In this document: positions 36,166 through 45,417 of the stretch, one piece after another | Layout: each line of letters opens with the position of its first letter | Position numbering within the stretch: the first letter of the stretch is position 1 | Assembly: GCA_001515945.1 (NCBI GenBank) | Contig: LOER01000017.1 | Span: 1 to 64,000 of the forward strand | Origin: Desulfitibacter sp. BRH_c19 | GTDB taxonomy: Bacteria > Bacillota > DSM-16504 > Desulfitibacterales > Desulfitibacteraceae | Direction of reading: 5' to 3' | Length of the DNA stretch: 64,000 nt | The notes under the pieces: model-generated | What the model saw: only the letters and a program-made list of their open reading frames with translations | Told to the model about the DNA's origin: nothing | The model's database searches: none | Translations under genes and position numbers: made by a program

Positions 36166-36807
36166 TTATTTTGAAATTCCGGAAAACAACAGGTTAATTG
36201 TGTCGGCAGACAGCTTTGAGATATCACTATCTGCCATTTCAGTTTCATTCATCATCATGTTTTTACCAAAAAACGTTATTACAGCTGCTATAATTTTTGC
36301 AAGTAGGCATGGGTCCATCTCTTTAATCTCATCTTTGCTTATTGCTTCAGTTATATATTTTTGCAAGAAAAGCAGATAGTCATCGTGCATATCTAGAACC
36401 CACTTTTTAAATTTTTCATCCAGGGGAGGATGCTCAGACAAGAATATTCGTGACATCTCCCGGTGTTCATTAGTAAATTTTATGTTTGCCTCTAACATGT
36501 ATTTGATCTTTTCTTTAAAAGAAGTTTTATTTGCGGCGTCAACTACAAATTCATGAAAATAAAGGGAATGAATATACTTAAACATCTCCTGGAATAAATC
36601 CTGTTTACTTTTGAAATATTCATAAACAGTACCTTTTCCAACTTGTGCTTCATTTGCTATTTCCTCTACCTTAGCATTAGAGAAACCCTTGTAAGCAAAA
36701 ACCTTAATAGCTGCCTCCAAAATCTGCTCTCTTTTGCCCATGCTTTCAATTTCAGGGACATTCATCATCGCTTTATCAGAGGTGTGTCCCCTCTCCATAG
36801 CTACCAT
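36166..36807 (-). CDS. TetR-family regulator at the end of the RND efflux operon
   Basis: Up to 213 residues. The helix-turn-helix is IANEAQVGKGTVYEYFKSKQ; the rest is a helical ligand domain. The longest frame starts at 36807 in a TAATG overlap with the TolC-like gene, but the first about 20 codons (MVAMERGHTSDKAMMNVPE) come from a dispersed repeat. The homologous region starts at MGKREQILEAA (ATG at 36741), which may be the real start. It presumably controls the pump it is transcribed with. Confidence 0.85.
   Translation of the reverse strand: MVAMERGHTSDKAMMNVPEIESMGKREQILEAAIKVFAYKGFSNAKVEEIANEAQVGKGTVYEYFKSKQDLFQEMFKYIHSLYFHEFVVDAANKTSFKEKIKYMLEANIKFTNEHREMSRIFLSEHPPLDEKFKKWVLDMHDDYLLFLQKYITEAISKDEIKEMDPCLLAKIIAAVITFFGKNMMMNETEMADSDISKLSADTINLLFSGISK
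36764..36791. repeat. compact GGGACATTC...GGTGTGTCCCC repeat inside the TetR reading frame
   Basis: GGGACATTC (36764-36772) and AGGTGTGTCCCC (36780-36791) have the same ends as the longer elements at 20132-20231 and 31171-31253, here only 28 bases apart, and lie within the predicted N-terminal codons of the TetR gene. Confidence 0.6.
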
Positions 36808-38030
36808 TACTGCATACCATCAAGATCAAATATTCCATGCTGTAGCATTGTAGCAGCTAGATTATAGTCATACACAGCAGCTACTAACTCAGTTTTTGCC
36901 TTATCAAGTTCACCACTTGCTTTTTCTAAATCAAGGAGAGTCGCCATACCCACATCATGCCTTAACTTAGTTAGACGATAATTCTCACTAGCTTGTTCCA
37001 CCGATTTTTCCATTAATGCATATCCTTCTTTAGCTGTTTCAGTATTTAAATAGGCTTTTCTTATTTTTAAATCTAAATTCTGATCTGCATTTTGAAGTTT
37101 TAATTTAGCTATTTCGTAATCTCGTTCTGCCGCTTGATAGGTAAGAACATTGGGTGTATAGTATCCCTTTGCCATATCAAATGCTGCTTCTTGAACTTTT
37201 ACACTCTCATTTAATTGAACATATGTTAAATCTTTTTCACGAGCCATTTCTCCTATTTCTTCGAGGTTAAACTCTATCGGTGAAAAGCTAAACACACTTG
37301 TAAGCTTAACTTCATCATCAAGAGCTAGACCCATTAAATTATTAAAATCCATTTCAGCTTGTTTTAAAGAGTTTTTTGCAAAGGACACAGTAAGTTCTTG
37401 AGACGCCACTAGTACTTCTGCCCCTAAAACATCAGCCTGGGCATTGACCCCCACATCAAGACCAACCTGAGCAAGCCTCAGCTGTTCCTTAGCCCTAACT
37501 AGAGAATCCGTTGCATTTTCTAGTTCACTTTCTGCTTTTAATACATCATAATATGCATTTTCTGCCTGAAACTTAAGGAGGCTTTTCTTGAAATCCAGAC
37601 CTTTATCGGCAAGAATTTCTAGCATCTCCATTGTCTTTGGCAAAACTCTCTCTGCTAGATAAGTATCATAGGTATATAAACCAGGTAGTCCTTGCTCCTT
37701 TAAATCCTTAATACTTTTAGCATCTCTCTTTGCCTTCCTTAAATCTGCCTTTGCCTGTTCATGTTCAATTATTGCCACAGCAATATCAGGATGATTTTCT
37801 ACAGCCATTTCAATGCTCTCTTCTAATGATAAAGAAATAATCTTTGCCTCTTCCTCTACCGCTTCCCCTGTAGACTCCGTATTTTCTACATTTTCGACAT
37901 TTTCTACTACTTCTTCCTCTACTTCCGTTCCGTTGTCCACGTCACCATTCGCTGCTCCTACTGGCAGTAGGAACAATGCAAAAATAATTGCCAGAACCAT
38001 ACTTTTTAAAAATGAGCTTTTTAAATTCAT
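36807..38030 (-). CDS. TolC-like coiled-coil channel/outer efflux protein
   Basis: 407 residues. Signal peptide (about 8-27), an acidic Glu/Val-rich linker (about 30-62), then two long coiled-coil helical-hairpin repeats of the outer membrane efflux protein family: SLEESIEMAVENHPDIAVA in repeat one, TYQAAERDYEIAKLKLQNAD in repeat two, and the typical LRLAQVGLDVGVNAQADVL and YRLTKLRHDVGMATLLDLEK positions. It is encoded with an RND pump and adaptor, the tripartite arrangement of Gram-negative cells. In a monoderm its place is unclear; SLH and CsaB in this window argue for a wall rather than an outer membrane anchor, though some Clostridia relatives are diderm. Confidence 0.82.
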   Translation of the reverse strand: MNLKSSFLKSMVLAIIFALFLLPVGAANGDVDNGTEVEEEVVENVENVENTESTGEAVEEEAKIISLSLEESIEMAVENHPDIAVAIIEHEQAKADLRKAKRDAKSIKDLKEQGLPGLYTYDTYLAERVLPKTMEMLEILADKGLDFKKSLLKFQAENAYYDVLKAESELENATDSLVRAKEQLRLAQVGLDVGVNAQADVLGAEVLVASQELTVSFAKNSLKQAEMDFNNLMGLALDDEVKLTSVFSFSPIEFNLEEIGEMAREKDLTYVQLNESVKVQEAAFDMAKGYYTPNVLTYQAAERDYEIAKLKLQNADQNLDLKIRKAYLNTETAKEGYALMEKSVEQASENYRLTKLRHDVGMATLLDLEKASGELDKAKTELVAAVYDYNLAATMLQHGIFDLDGMQ

Positions 38031-38063
38031 TCTCCGTACCTCCCTTTTAATGTATTAATGTAC

Positions 38064-38100
38064 GGGGACACATCCCACTTCACATCTGAGGAGTGTCCCC
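38064..38100. repeat. GGGGACA...TGTCCCC hairpin repeat
   Basis: GGGGACA (38064-38070) and TGTCCCC (38094-38100) bracket a loop with CATCCCACTTCACATCTGAG. It belongs to the same GGGGACA/TGTCCCC family and separates the RND gene from the TolC-like gene. Confidence 0.65.
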
Positions 38101-38112
38101 AATTTGCTTCCT

Positions 38113-41100
38113 CTATTGATTTAGTTTTACGTCTACCTCTACGTCTGCGTCAAATTGATTGTCTTGCCAACCTATTTTTCTTCTTGCCCAGTTTCCAAGG
38201 TCATCTAACAATGTATACATGACAGGTATCAGAACCAATGTAAAGATTGAAGATACCGACAAGCCTGTCACAACAGCAATTGCCATAGGTGCCATAGCTT
38301 CTGCACCTTCACCAATACCTAAAGCAGATGGCAGTAATGCCAATACAGTAGTTAAGCTAGTCATAAGAATTGGCCTTAAGCGTATAGGTCCAGCTGATAA
38401 AATAGCCTCATTTCTTTCTATACCTCTTCTTCTAAGAACATTTATATAGTCAACAAGAACTATTGCATTGTTTACCACGATACCGGCCAGCATTATTAAA
38501 CCTATAAAAGTCGGAACACTAAACTCTTTTCCTGTAATAGCCAAGCCAAGGATAACTCCAATAAGAGTAGTTGGCATTGTAAACATAATTACAAATGGAT
38601 ACATTAAAGACTCAAACTGTGAAGCCATTACCATATACACCAATACTATGGCAAGTGCCAAAGCAAGCAGCAGACTGCTAAATGCATTAATCATCTCTTC
38701 CATTTCTCCACCATAGTGCACAGTATATCCCCTCGGAAGCTGGATTTCTGCAGCTACCTTTTGCTCAATATCTGTCATTACACTTCCTAAATCTCTTCCT
38801 AAAATTTGGGAGTTTACTGTAAATGTCCTGACTTGATCCTCTCTAGTAATTGATGCTGGACCCCTGTCTGCTTTGATTTCAGCTATCATACTTAAAGGAA
38901 CCTTCATTCCTGTAGGAGATGTAATATATGAATCCTTAAGGTTTTTTAGACCTTCCCTATAGCTTTCAGGATACATTACCTTCACATCAATTTCTGAATC
39001 TCCTGTCCTATAACGAGTTGCTACCTGACCCTCAAGTACTGCCCTTGCAGTACTAGCTACCTGAGCAACATTTAATCCGTATTGAGAAGCCTTTGCCCTA
39101 TCAACATAGATTCTATACTCAGGATCACCCTCAATTGATGGAGTTTCTACTTCTCTAGTACCTGGAACACTTTCTATTACACTTTTAATCTGTTCAGAGA
39201 GTTCTTGTAAAACAGCCAGGTCACTTCCCTTAATCTTAACTGCAATAGGAGACATTGTTCCTCCGCCGCCACCCTGGGAAGAATCTATTGCCGCCACACT
39301 AATTTCCGCTCCTGGTATTGTAGCAAGATAACTGCGAATCTCATCAGCAATTATTAGTGAATCCTTTTCTCTGCTGCCCGTTCCAACAAGCATAGCACGA
39401 ATACTAATACGTTCTGTAGCAGGCGACCCTGTCCCTGTCATGCCATCTCTAGGCGGTGCAACCGAGACAAAAATTGTTTTAACCTCCTGGATAGTTTCAA
39501 GGTATTCCTCCACCTCAGTAGCTATCGCATTAGTTTCTTCAAGAACTGTGCCTCTTTCCAGGTTAATACTAATTGATATTTCACCGCTATCCATAGTTGG
39601 CATAAAGGACATCCCCACCATGGGTACCATTGCGAAAGAACCAACCAGTGCTACTATCACAACAGCAATTACTGTTTTTCTATGTCCGAGTGCCCAATCA
39701 AGAACAGCTCTGTATTTATCACCTAGCAAATCCAAAAATCTTCCCATACCGTTGGCAGCCCACTTAATGGGAGTACTTTTTGTAGGTACAGCCTTGGCAC
39801 CCCCATTTCCATTAGTTACTAGCAATTTTGATGCTAGCATGGGAATGAGTGTCAAAGATACCAGTAAAGCCATTGCTAGAGCAAAGGATACAGTTAAAGC
39901 AAGATCCCCAAACAATTCTGCTGCAATGCCTTCAACAAAAACAATTGGTAAGAATACTGCTAATGTTGTAAACGTTGCCGCAACTACCGCACTTGATACT
40001 TCAGCGGCACCCTGCTTAGCAGCTTCAATTTTTGAATACCCCTGCTGCCCATAACGATAAATGTTTTCAAGAATAACTATCGAACTATCTACCATCATCC
40101 CAATCCCAAGGGTAATACCACCAAGGGACATCATGTTTAACGTCAAATCATTAAAGTAAATAAGTGTAAAGGTAGATATTATGGATATAGGAATTGCAGT
40201 AGCTATGACAAGGGTACTCCTTACATTTCTAAGGAACAATAGGAGAACAACTATTGCCAAAAATCCACCAATTATCGCATTTCTTACAACTCCGTCAATT
40301 GCTTGATTGATAAACTCGGACTGGTCAAAGCTTATATTAATTTTAACATCTACAGGTAATTCTTTTTCCATCATTGCAATTTCTGCTTTTACTTTGTTGG
40401 CTACCTGTACTGTATTTGTTTTACTCTGCTTTACAATGTGAACTCCAATACTGGATTCCCCATTGACCCTAGTTATCTGACTGACTTCATTATGGGTATC
40501 TTTAATCTCGCCCAGATCTTTTAAATAAATATGTCCTCCACTAGGAAGTGAAAGAACCACATTTCCAATATCTTCAATATTCTCATATTGACCCATTGTT
40601 CTCACGAAAAATTCCTTGTTACCATCGGTTACCTGCCCAGATGAGAAGTTCACGTTTTCAGAACGTAGAGCTCCCATAACCTGATCCATGGAAAGACCAT
40701 ATGCATTAAGTCTAGCCGGATCAATCAGTACATGTATCTCTCTGGTTAACCCTCCTGTTGTATAAATTGAAGCAACCCCGTCAATTCTCAACAGTCGATC
40801 TTTCATTTCATTTTCTACTAAGTCTTTTAGCTGAGCTAGATCATCACCACCAGTAACGCCCAGTTCAAGAATTGGCATCATGGATGGATCCATTTGCAGT
40901 ACCATTGGTTTACTAATATCACTTGGCATAAAGGTAGTTACAAAGTCAATCTGCTCCCTCATTTCTAGGGTAGCTAAATCCATATCCGTTCCCCAGTTCA
41001 TGGCTATGAATATCATAGATGTCCCGGGTATTGATTCAGACATTATTTCATCAACACCACTTAATGTAGCCATTGTTTCCTCTAGAGGTCTAGTGACCAG

Positions 41101-41283
41101 ATTTTCAATCTCCTCAGGAGCTGCCCCTTCATAATTAGTCATGACTAACGCATATGGAAGACTAAAATCTGGATATAAATCTACAGAAAGGTTTGTAAAG
41201 GAAACAAAACCTAAAATAATTACTATACAAACGGCCATTATGATAGTTACAGGGCGTTTAACACTAAAATTAGAAAGCCACAT
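38113..41283 (-). CDS. RND efflux pump of the AcrB/HAE family
   Basis: 1056 residues, full length, 12 helices with two large extracytoplasmic loops. Entry VKRPVTIIMAVCIVIILGFV and the loop YEGAAPEEIENLVTRPLEE are typical. Compared by eye with AcrB, the proton-relay aspartate pair in TM4 reads MMVDSSIVILENI (one Asp kept, one replaced by Ser) and the TM10 lysine position reads IVVNNAIVLVDYIN (Asn), a variant frequent in Gram-positive and other HAE pumps. Starts by TAATG overlap with the adaptor stop. Exports drugs or lipids; substrate unknown. Confidence 0.95.
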   Translation of the reverse strand: MWLSNFSVKRPVTIIMAVCIVIILGFVSFTNLSVDLYPDFSLPYALVMTNYEGAAPEEIENLVTRPLEETMATLSGVDEIMSESIPGTSMIFIAMNWGTDMDLATLEMREQIDFVTTFMPSDISKPMVLQMDPSMMPILELGVTGGDDLAQLKDLVENEMKDRLLRIDGVASIYTTGGLTREIHVLIDPARLNAYGLSMDQVMGALRSENVNFSSGQVTDGNKEFFVRTMGQYENIEDIGNVVLSLPSGGHIYLKDLGEIKDTHNEVSQITRVNGESSIGVHIVKQSKTNTVQVANKVKAEIAMMEKELPVDVKINISFDQSEFINQAIDGVVRNAIIGGFLAIVVLLLFLRNVRSTLVIATAIPISIISTFTLIYFNDLTLNMMSLGGITLGIGMMVDSSIVILENIYRYGQQGYSKIEAAKQGAAEVSSAVVAATFTTLAVFLPIVFVEGIAAELFGDLALTVSFALAMALLVSLTLIPMLASKLLVTNGNGGAKAVPTKSTPIKWAANGMGRFLDLLGDKYRAVLDWALGHRKTVIAVVIVALVGSFAMVPMVGMSFMPTMDSGEISISINLERGTVLEETNAIATEVEEYLETIQEVKTIFVSVAPPRDGMTGTGSPATERISIRAMLVGTGSREKDSLIIADEIRSYLATIPGAEISVAAIDSSQGGGGGTMSPIAVKIKGSDLAVLQELSEQIKSVIESVPGTREVETPSIEGDPEYRIYVDRAKASQYGLNVAQVASTARAVLEGQVATRYRTGDSEIDVKVMYPESYREGLKNLKDSYITSPTGMKVPLSMIAEIKADRGPASITREDQVRTFTVNSQILGRDLGSVMTDIEQKVAAEIQLPRGYTVHYGGEMEEMINAFSSLLLALALAIVLVYMVMASQFESLMYPFVIMFTMPTTLIGVILGLAITGKEFSVPTFIGLIMLAGIVVNNAIVLVDYINVLRRRGIERNEAILSAGPIRLRPILMTSLTTVLALLPSALGIGEGAEAMAPMAIAVVTGLSVSSIFTLVLIPVMYTLLDDLGNWARRKIGWQDNQFDADVEVDVKLNQ

Positions 41284-42422
41284 TACTTCTCACCACCCTG
41301 AACCACTACTGGATCACCATGGATTACAATATTCTGACCCTTTACAATTATCTTATCCCCTTCTTCTATTCCACTTAAAACCTCTACATATTCACCATCA
41401 TTTAATCCTAATTCAATTTTTTGGGAGGTAGCCATTTCATTTTTTACCACAAATATAGCCTGCCTGCTTCCCTGATCAACTACTGAAACCATTGGTACTT
41501 TAATAACATCATTCCGGGTTCTTGTTGCAAAACCAACCTCTGCAAACATACCAGACTTTATCTCATGATTCTTGTTCTCTACGGAAATTGTTACGGGAAA
41601 TGTTCTTGTAGTTTGATCAGCTGCGGGTGCAATAGTTTTAATAATACCTGTGAAAGGTTCATTATTTATGGCTGCTAACTTCACATTTACCTCTTGCCCA
41701 ACCTCTACATTGTTAATATACTGCTCAACAACACCTACTGAAATTTCTACTTCATCTAAATTCATTACTACAGCTATAGGCATAGAAGGACCTGCCATTT
41801 CCCCTGATGACACATTGACTGAAGTAACTATTCCAGAAATAGGCGCTGTAATAACTGTATTTTGTAATTGAGTTTTTATCATATCTACTCCTGCTTGTGC
41901 CTGATTTATTTGGGCATTAACAGTTTCTGGATCAGAAAGCTGATATTGCAGCCTTGCTTGTTCCAACTGCTGCATTGAAATAGCTCCCTCTTCATAAAGC
42001 ATTTCCATCCGATCCAAAGTAGTTTTAGCATCTTCAAGACGAGCCATAGCAGAGCTTTTCCCTGCCTCGGCAAGCGCTAGGCCAGCTTCTGCTTGCTTCA
42101 ACTGAGCAAGGATTTCTGTTTTTTCAAGCTGAACCAGTACTTGACCCTTTGATACTCTGTCACCTACAGTTACAGCTACACTTTCAACTTTTCCCCCTGC
42201 CTTTGGAACGATAGATACACTTTCTTTCGCTTCCACGACAGCTGTCATTTTTGTAATCTCAGTAATCTCACCCCTTGAAGCTTCTAAAATTTCCACAGGG
42301 ATTGGATTAACTGCATCTGCTTCAGTAACTTCAGCAGACTGTTTTAGTTTTCCTAGACCAATTACTACTCCAACTATTACTATAATGATGACTAAAGCTA
42401 TTACTATCTTTTTCCCCCACAT
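41283..42422 (-). CDS. RND-associated membrane fusion protein (periplasmic adaptor)
   Basis: About 379 residues. N-terminal anchor (5-22), lipoyl halves (VVEAKESVSIVPKAGGKVES and TAPISGIVTSVNVSSGEMAG) flanking a short coiled coil (about 100-165), then beta-barrel and membrane-proximal domains. It links the pump to the TolC-like protein. The ATG at 42422 follows AAAGGAG by eight bases; the TTG at 42440 overlaps that site. First gene of the adaptor-pump-TolC-TetR operon, controlled by the palindromic promoter upstream. Confidence 0.93.
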   Translation of the reverse strand: MWGKKIVIALVIIIVIVGVVIGLGKLKQSAEVTEADAVNPIPVEILEASRGEITEITKMTAVVEAKESVSIVPKAGGKVESVAVTVGDRVSKGQVLVQLEKTEILAQLKQAEAGLALAEAGKSSAMARLEDAKTTLDRMEMLYEEGAISMQQLEQARLQYQLSDPETVNAQINQAQAGVDMIKTQLQNTVITAPISGIVTSVNVSSGEMAGPSMPIAVVMNLDEVEISVGVVEQYINNVEVGQEVNVKLAAINNEPFTGIIKTIAPAADQTTRTFPVTISVENKNHEIKSGMFAEVGFATRTRNDVIKVPMVSVVDQGSRQAIFVVKNEMATSQKIELGLNDGEYVEVLSGIEEGDKIIVKGQNIVIHGDPVVVQGGEK

Positions 42423-42509
42423 ATGTATTACTCCTTTCAAATTTTAAATACCTTAGTTCCTTTTATGTGTTTCAAAATAATTTTAATATCAATACTTTCA
42501 GAAAAAGGC

Positions 42510-42575
42510 GTATACTGACCGACTGGACGGTCAGTATACACATTTCATTCTAATTACCTATACGTATAAAGTCAA
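42510..42575 (-). promoter_or_regulatory. promoter of the RND operon with a 30-bp palindromic operator
   Basis: TTGACT (42575-42570), 17 bases, TAGAAT (42552-42547) on the minus strand. Directly downstream, 42510-42539 is a palindrome with perfect 12-bp arms, GTATACTGACCG/CGGTCAGTATAC, around six bases. Its size and TGACCG core fit a TetR-family operator. It lies between the pump operon and the TetR gene at 42701. No gene lies in 42423-42700. Confidence 0.88.
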
Positions 42576-42700
42576 TAAAAAGTTTCACTCAAGGGTGCTA
42601 TATTTTCAAAACCCAATTTTCAAATTAACCTAATACCATATTATTCTTAAAATATTAAAACATCCTTAACAAAATATTAAAACATTATTAATTTATCTGT

Positions 42701-43360
42701 TTATGGCCTTAGTCCCTTCAAGAGAAATTCTATCATCATTTCAATCTCTTCCTCATCATTCCAATCATTATCGGGCAGCATAATAAGCCTTGCGGCAGCA
42801 TATCCCACGGTAGTACTGATTATCAACCTGATAATGGTTGAATCAGGTAGCTTTGCCAATTCCCCTTTTTCCTGAAAATGCTTAATAGCCTTTTGAAGTC
42901 GTGGCAAAACCCGTTCATTAAAAACTTCCTTTAACATTTCTCGTAGTTCTGGATGAAAGGATACCTCATTAACAAGAATTTTTACCGCAGCAGTATTTTT
43001 CGTTGCATATTCAAGTCTGTCTTCAATTAAAGCACGTAAAAAATCCCCAAAGTGCTGGTATTCTGCCTCCAAGACCTTCTCAAAATCCCTGATCAATATA
43101 GGTGCCCCAAGCTTTAAAATGGTTGGAGAAAGGATACTAAACAGCAAGCCTTTTTTAGTTTTATAATGCTTAAAAACTGTCCCCTCAGCAACACCAGCTT
43201 TTTGTGCAATTTCACTTGTAGATGCGGCTGCAAAACCCTTTTCAGAAAAAACTTCAACTGCAGCCTCCAAAACACGTCTTTGTTTATCAGTAACATCTTT
43301 TTCAGTCTCTAGATACTGTTGTAAAAGAACACCTAAAGCATCATCTTTTTTTTCATTCAT
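42701..43360 (-). CDS. TetR-family regulator at the end of the ABC-2 exporter operon
   Basis: 219 residues. Helix-turn-helix IAQKAGVAEGTVFKHYKTKK after VLEAAVEVFSEKGFAAAST; ligand-binding helices follow (DFLRALIEDRLEYA, SFHPELREMLKEVF). It lies 31 bases after the ABC-2 permease gene and 120 bases before the RND promoter, so it could control its own exporter operon, the RND operon, or both. Distinct from the TetR at 36166. Confidence 0.9.
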   Translation of the reverse strand: MNEKKDDALGVLLQQYLETEKDVTDKQRRVLEAAVEVFSEKGFAAASTSEIAQKAGVAEGTVFKHYKTKKGLLFSILSPTILKLGAPILIRDFEKVLEAEYQHFGDFLRALIEDRLEYATKNTAAVKILVNEVSFHPELREMLKEVFNERVLPRLQKAIKHFQEKGELAKLPDSTIIRLIISTTVGYAAARLIMLPDNDWNDEEEIEMMIEFLLKGLRP

Positions 43361-43391
43361 TTATATTTCAACCTTTCATATTTTATCACTG

Positions 43392-44510
43392 CTAGGCAAT
43401 TTTTTTCTTAAATTTCAGGGTACTCACAGTTAATAAGACCACAGTAAAGACCACCAAGGATGTAACCTGCCCCACGAGATAAGGAAAGCCAATACCCTTT
43501 AATACTATCCCCCTGATAATGTCCAGATAATACGTTAGGGGAATAAAGTTCCCGATGTAATAAATCAGACGGGGCATGGCCTCCCGTGGAAACATGAAAC
43601 CCGACAGCAAGATGCTGGGCAGCAGAACGAAGAAGCCCATCTGCATGGCTTGCATCTGAGTCTTGGCCACATTGGAAATCAGAATACCCAACCCTAGTGA
43701 GGCGGTGATGAAAAAGAGGGTTAACAAATAAAGCTCTAATAGGCTACCCCTTATGGGAACACCAAAAACAGTAACACCAATAATCAGAGCCACTGTAATT
43801 TGTAAGTACCCCAGGACAATATATGGTACTATTTTACCAACCATTAACTCCAAGGGTTTAATAGGTGTTACCATCAATTGCTCCAAAGTCCCTCGTTCTC
43901 TTTCCCGCACAATCCCCATGGAAGTGACAAGAACCATGGTCATCGTCACCACAATACCCAAAATAGCTGGTACCATGTAATAAGCCGTTATTCCGTCAGG
44001 ATTATACCAAGGGCGTACCCTTATATCATAAGGCGGACCTTCCATATTAATCTTTGCAGAGAGCATCTCCTGGGATTTAATCAAACCAATAGAATTTGCT
44101 ATAGCAATAGCCTGGTTTGCAACCATATTATCACTTGCATCCACCAGTACCTGCACCTGTGCTGGAACACCCCTATTTATACTTGCGGCAAAGTCAGGAG
44201 GAAAAACGATCCCTACCTTTGCCTTACCGCTGTCTATCATTTTGTTCACATCATCATAGTTATGCGCTACATACGTAATATCAAAATAGCCCGAAGCACT
44301 AAAAGAATCCAATAACTCCCGGCTTTCACTAGTTAAACTCTGGTCAAATACTACTGTAGAAATATGTTTTACTTCTGTCTGAATGGCAAACCCAAACACT
44401 AAAAGCTGGACCAATGGAAGCATAAATATCATGCCTAGTGTCATCCTGTCCCGACGCATTTGTAAAAATTCCTTCTTTAACACAGCAATTATTCTATGCA
44501 CTACATTCAC
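43392..44510 (-). CDS. ABC-2 type transporter permease
   Basis: 372 residues with the YhhJ/YbhS pattern: one N-terminal helix (25-43), an extracytoplasmic domain of about 140 residues, then five helices (about 180-360). Segments MRRDRMTLGMIFMLPLVQLL, EREROTL-like REREERGTLEQLMVTP and FLLPSILLSGFMFPREAMP are family hallmarks. It should pair with one or both ATPases upstream. The start overlaps the preceding ATPase gene by 17 bases. Confidence 0.93.
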   Translation of the reverse strand: MNVVHRIIAVLKKEFLQMRRDRMTLGMIFMLPLVQLLVFGFAIQTEVKHISTVVFDQSLTSESRELLDSFSASGYFDITYVAHNYDDVNKMIDSGKAKVGIVFPPDFAASINRGVPAQVQVLVDASDNMVANQAIAIANSIGLIKSQEMLSAKINMEGPPYDIRVRPWYNPDGITAYYMVPAILGIVVTMTMVLVTSMGIVRERERGTLEQLMVTPIKPLELMVGKIVPYIVLGYLQITVALIIGVTVFGVPIRGSLLELYLLTLFFITASLGLGILISNVAKTQMQAMQMGFFVLLPSILLSGFMFPREAMPRLIYYIGNFIPLTYYLDIIRGIVLKGIGFPYLVGQVTSLVVFTVVLLTVSTLKFKKKIA

Positions 44511-45417
44511 TCTCCCTTTGACGTTTGGCCAGAGCCATGAATACGTCCTCTAAAGATGGAACTATAGGTCTAGGTTCTACCCCTGTTAAGTTGCGCAAAT
44601 CTTCCATATGCTTTTGATTATTTAACAAGACATGGAGTAACGGACCGTGAATGGTACAGTCTTTAACATAAGCTAAACTTTCAAGTTCACTAATTTTCTC
44701 CATGGCCTGGGGTATGGCTAATTCTACAAGAAAACCCTCTAGTGTATTCCTTTTTAAATAGTCAGGAGTATCTATGGCCATCAGCTTTCCAGACGAAATA
44801 AAAGCAATCTTATGGCAGCGCTCCGCTTCATCCATAAAATGGGTAGTAACCATGATGGTCGTACCCTGATCAGCTAATTCCTGAATGATATTAAAAAACA
44901 TCCTTCGGCTAGTGGGACTCACACCACTTGTAGGTTCATCCAAAAACACAATAGATGGACGGGCAATAATAGCACAACCTAAGGCTAATCGCTGCTTCCA
45001 GCCCCCACTAAGATTAGCCACCAGTTCCTTCTCGCGGCCTATTAAACCTGCCATAGCTATCATTTCTTGAATACGCTGCTGACGGACTTCCTTGGGAATA
45101 CTATAAATGCCAGCATAAAAATTCAAGTTTTCCAAAACGGTAAGATCATTATATAGACTAAACTTTTGAGACATATATCCGATATGACTCTTTATTTTTT
45201 CAGTTTCCTGCAGGAGATCATACCCCAGAATAGTGCCTGATCCAGCACTAGGTTCCAGAATACCGCACAGCATTCTGATAGCTGTTGATTTTCCTGCTCC
45301 ATTTGGCCCCAGAAAACCATATATTTCACCAGGCTTAATTTGGATGTTAAGTTTATCAACAGCTGTAAAATTACCAAAAACTCTAGTCAAATCACGAGTT
45401 TCTACAACGTATTCCAT
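44494..45417 (-). CDS. ABC transporter ATPase (ABC-2/multidrug type), second copy
   Basis: 307 residues. Walker A GPNGAGKST, signature VANLSGGWKQRLALGCAI, Walker B SIVFLDEPTSGVSP, switch MVTTHFMDEAE; all intact. The signature GGW in place of GGQ is normal for this class. It is closely similar to the preceding ATPase, so they likely form a heterodimer, or act as the YbhF-like double ATPase split into two genes. Starts in a TAATG overlap with that gene's stop. The C-terminal VEPRPIVPSLEDVFMAL motif is typical. Confidence 0.94.
   Translation of the reverse strand: MEYVVETRDLTRVFGNFTAVDKLNIQIKPGEIYGFLGPNGAGKSTAIRMLCGILEPSAGSGTILGYDLLQETEKIKSHIGYMSQKFSLYNDLTVLENLNFYAGIYSIPKEVRQQRIQEMIAMAGLIGREKELVANLSGGWKQRLALGCAIIARPSIVFLDEPTSGVSPTSRRMFFNIIQELADQGTTIMVTTHFMDEAERCHKIAFISSGKLMAIDTPDYLKRNTLEGFLVELAIPQAMEKISELESLAYVKDCTIHGPLLHVLLNNQKHMEDLRNLTGVEPRPIVPSLEDVFMALAKRQRESECSA

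Noticed and set aside
39440-40054. 204-codon open frame on the plus strand inside the RND gene
   Set aside because: Exact antisense shadow of the pump gene; Ser/Thr/Ile-rich composition, no ribosome binding site and no family resemblance.
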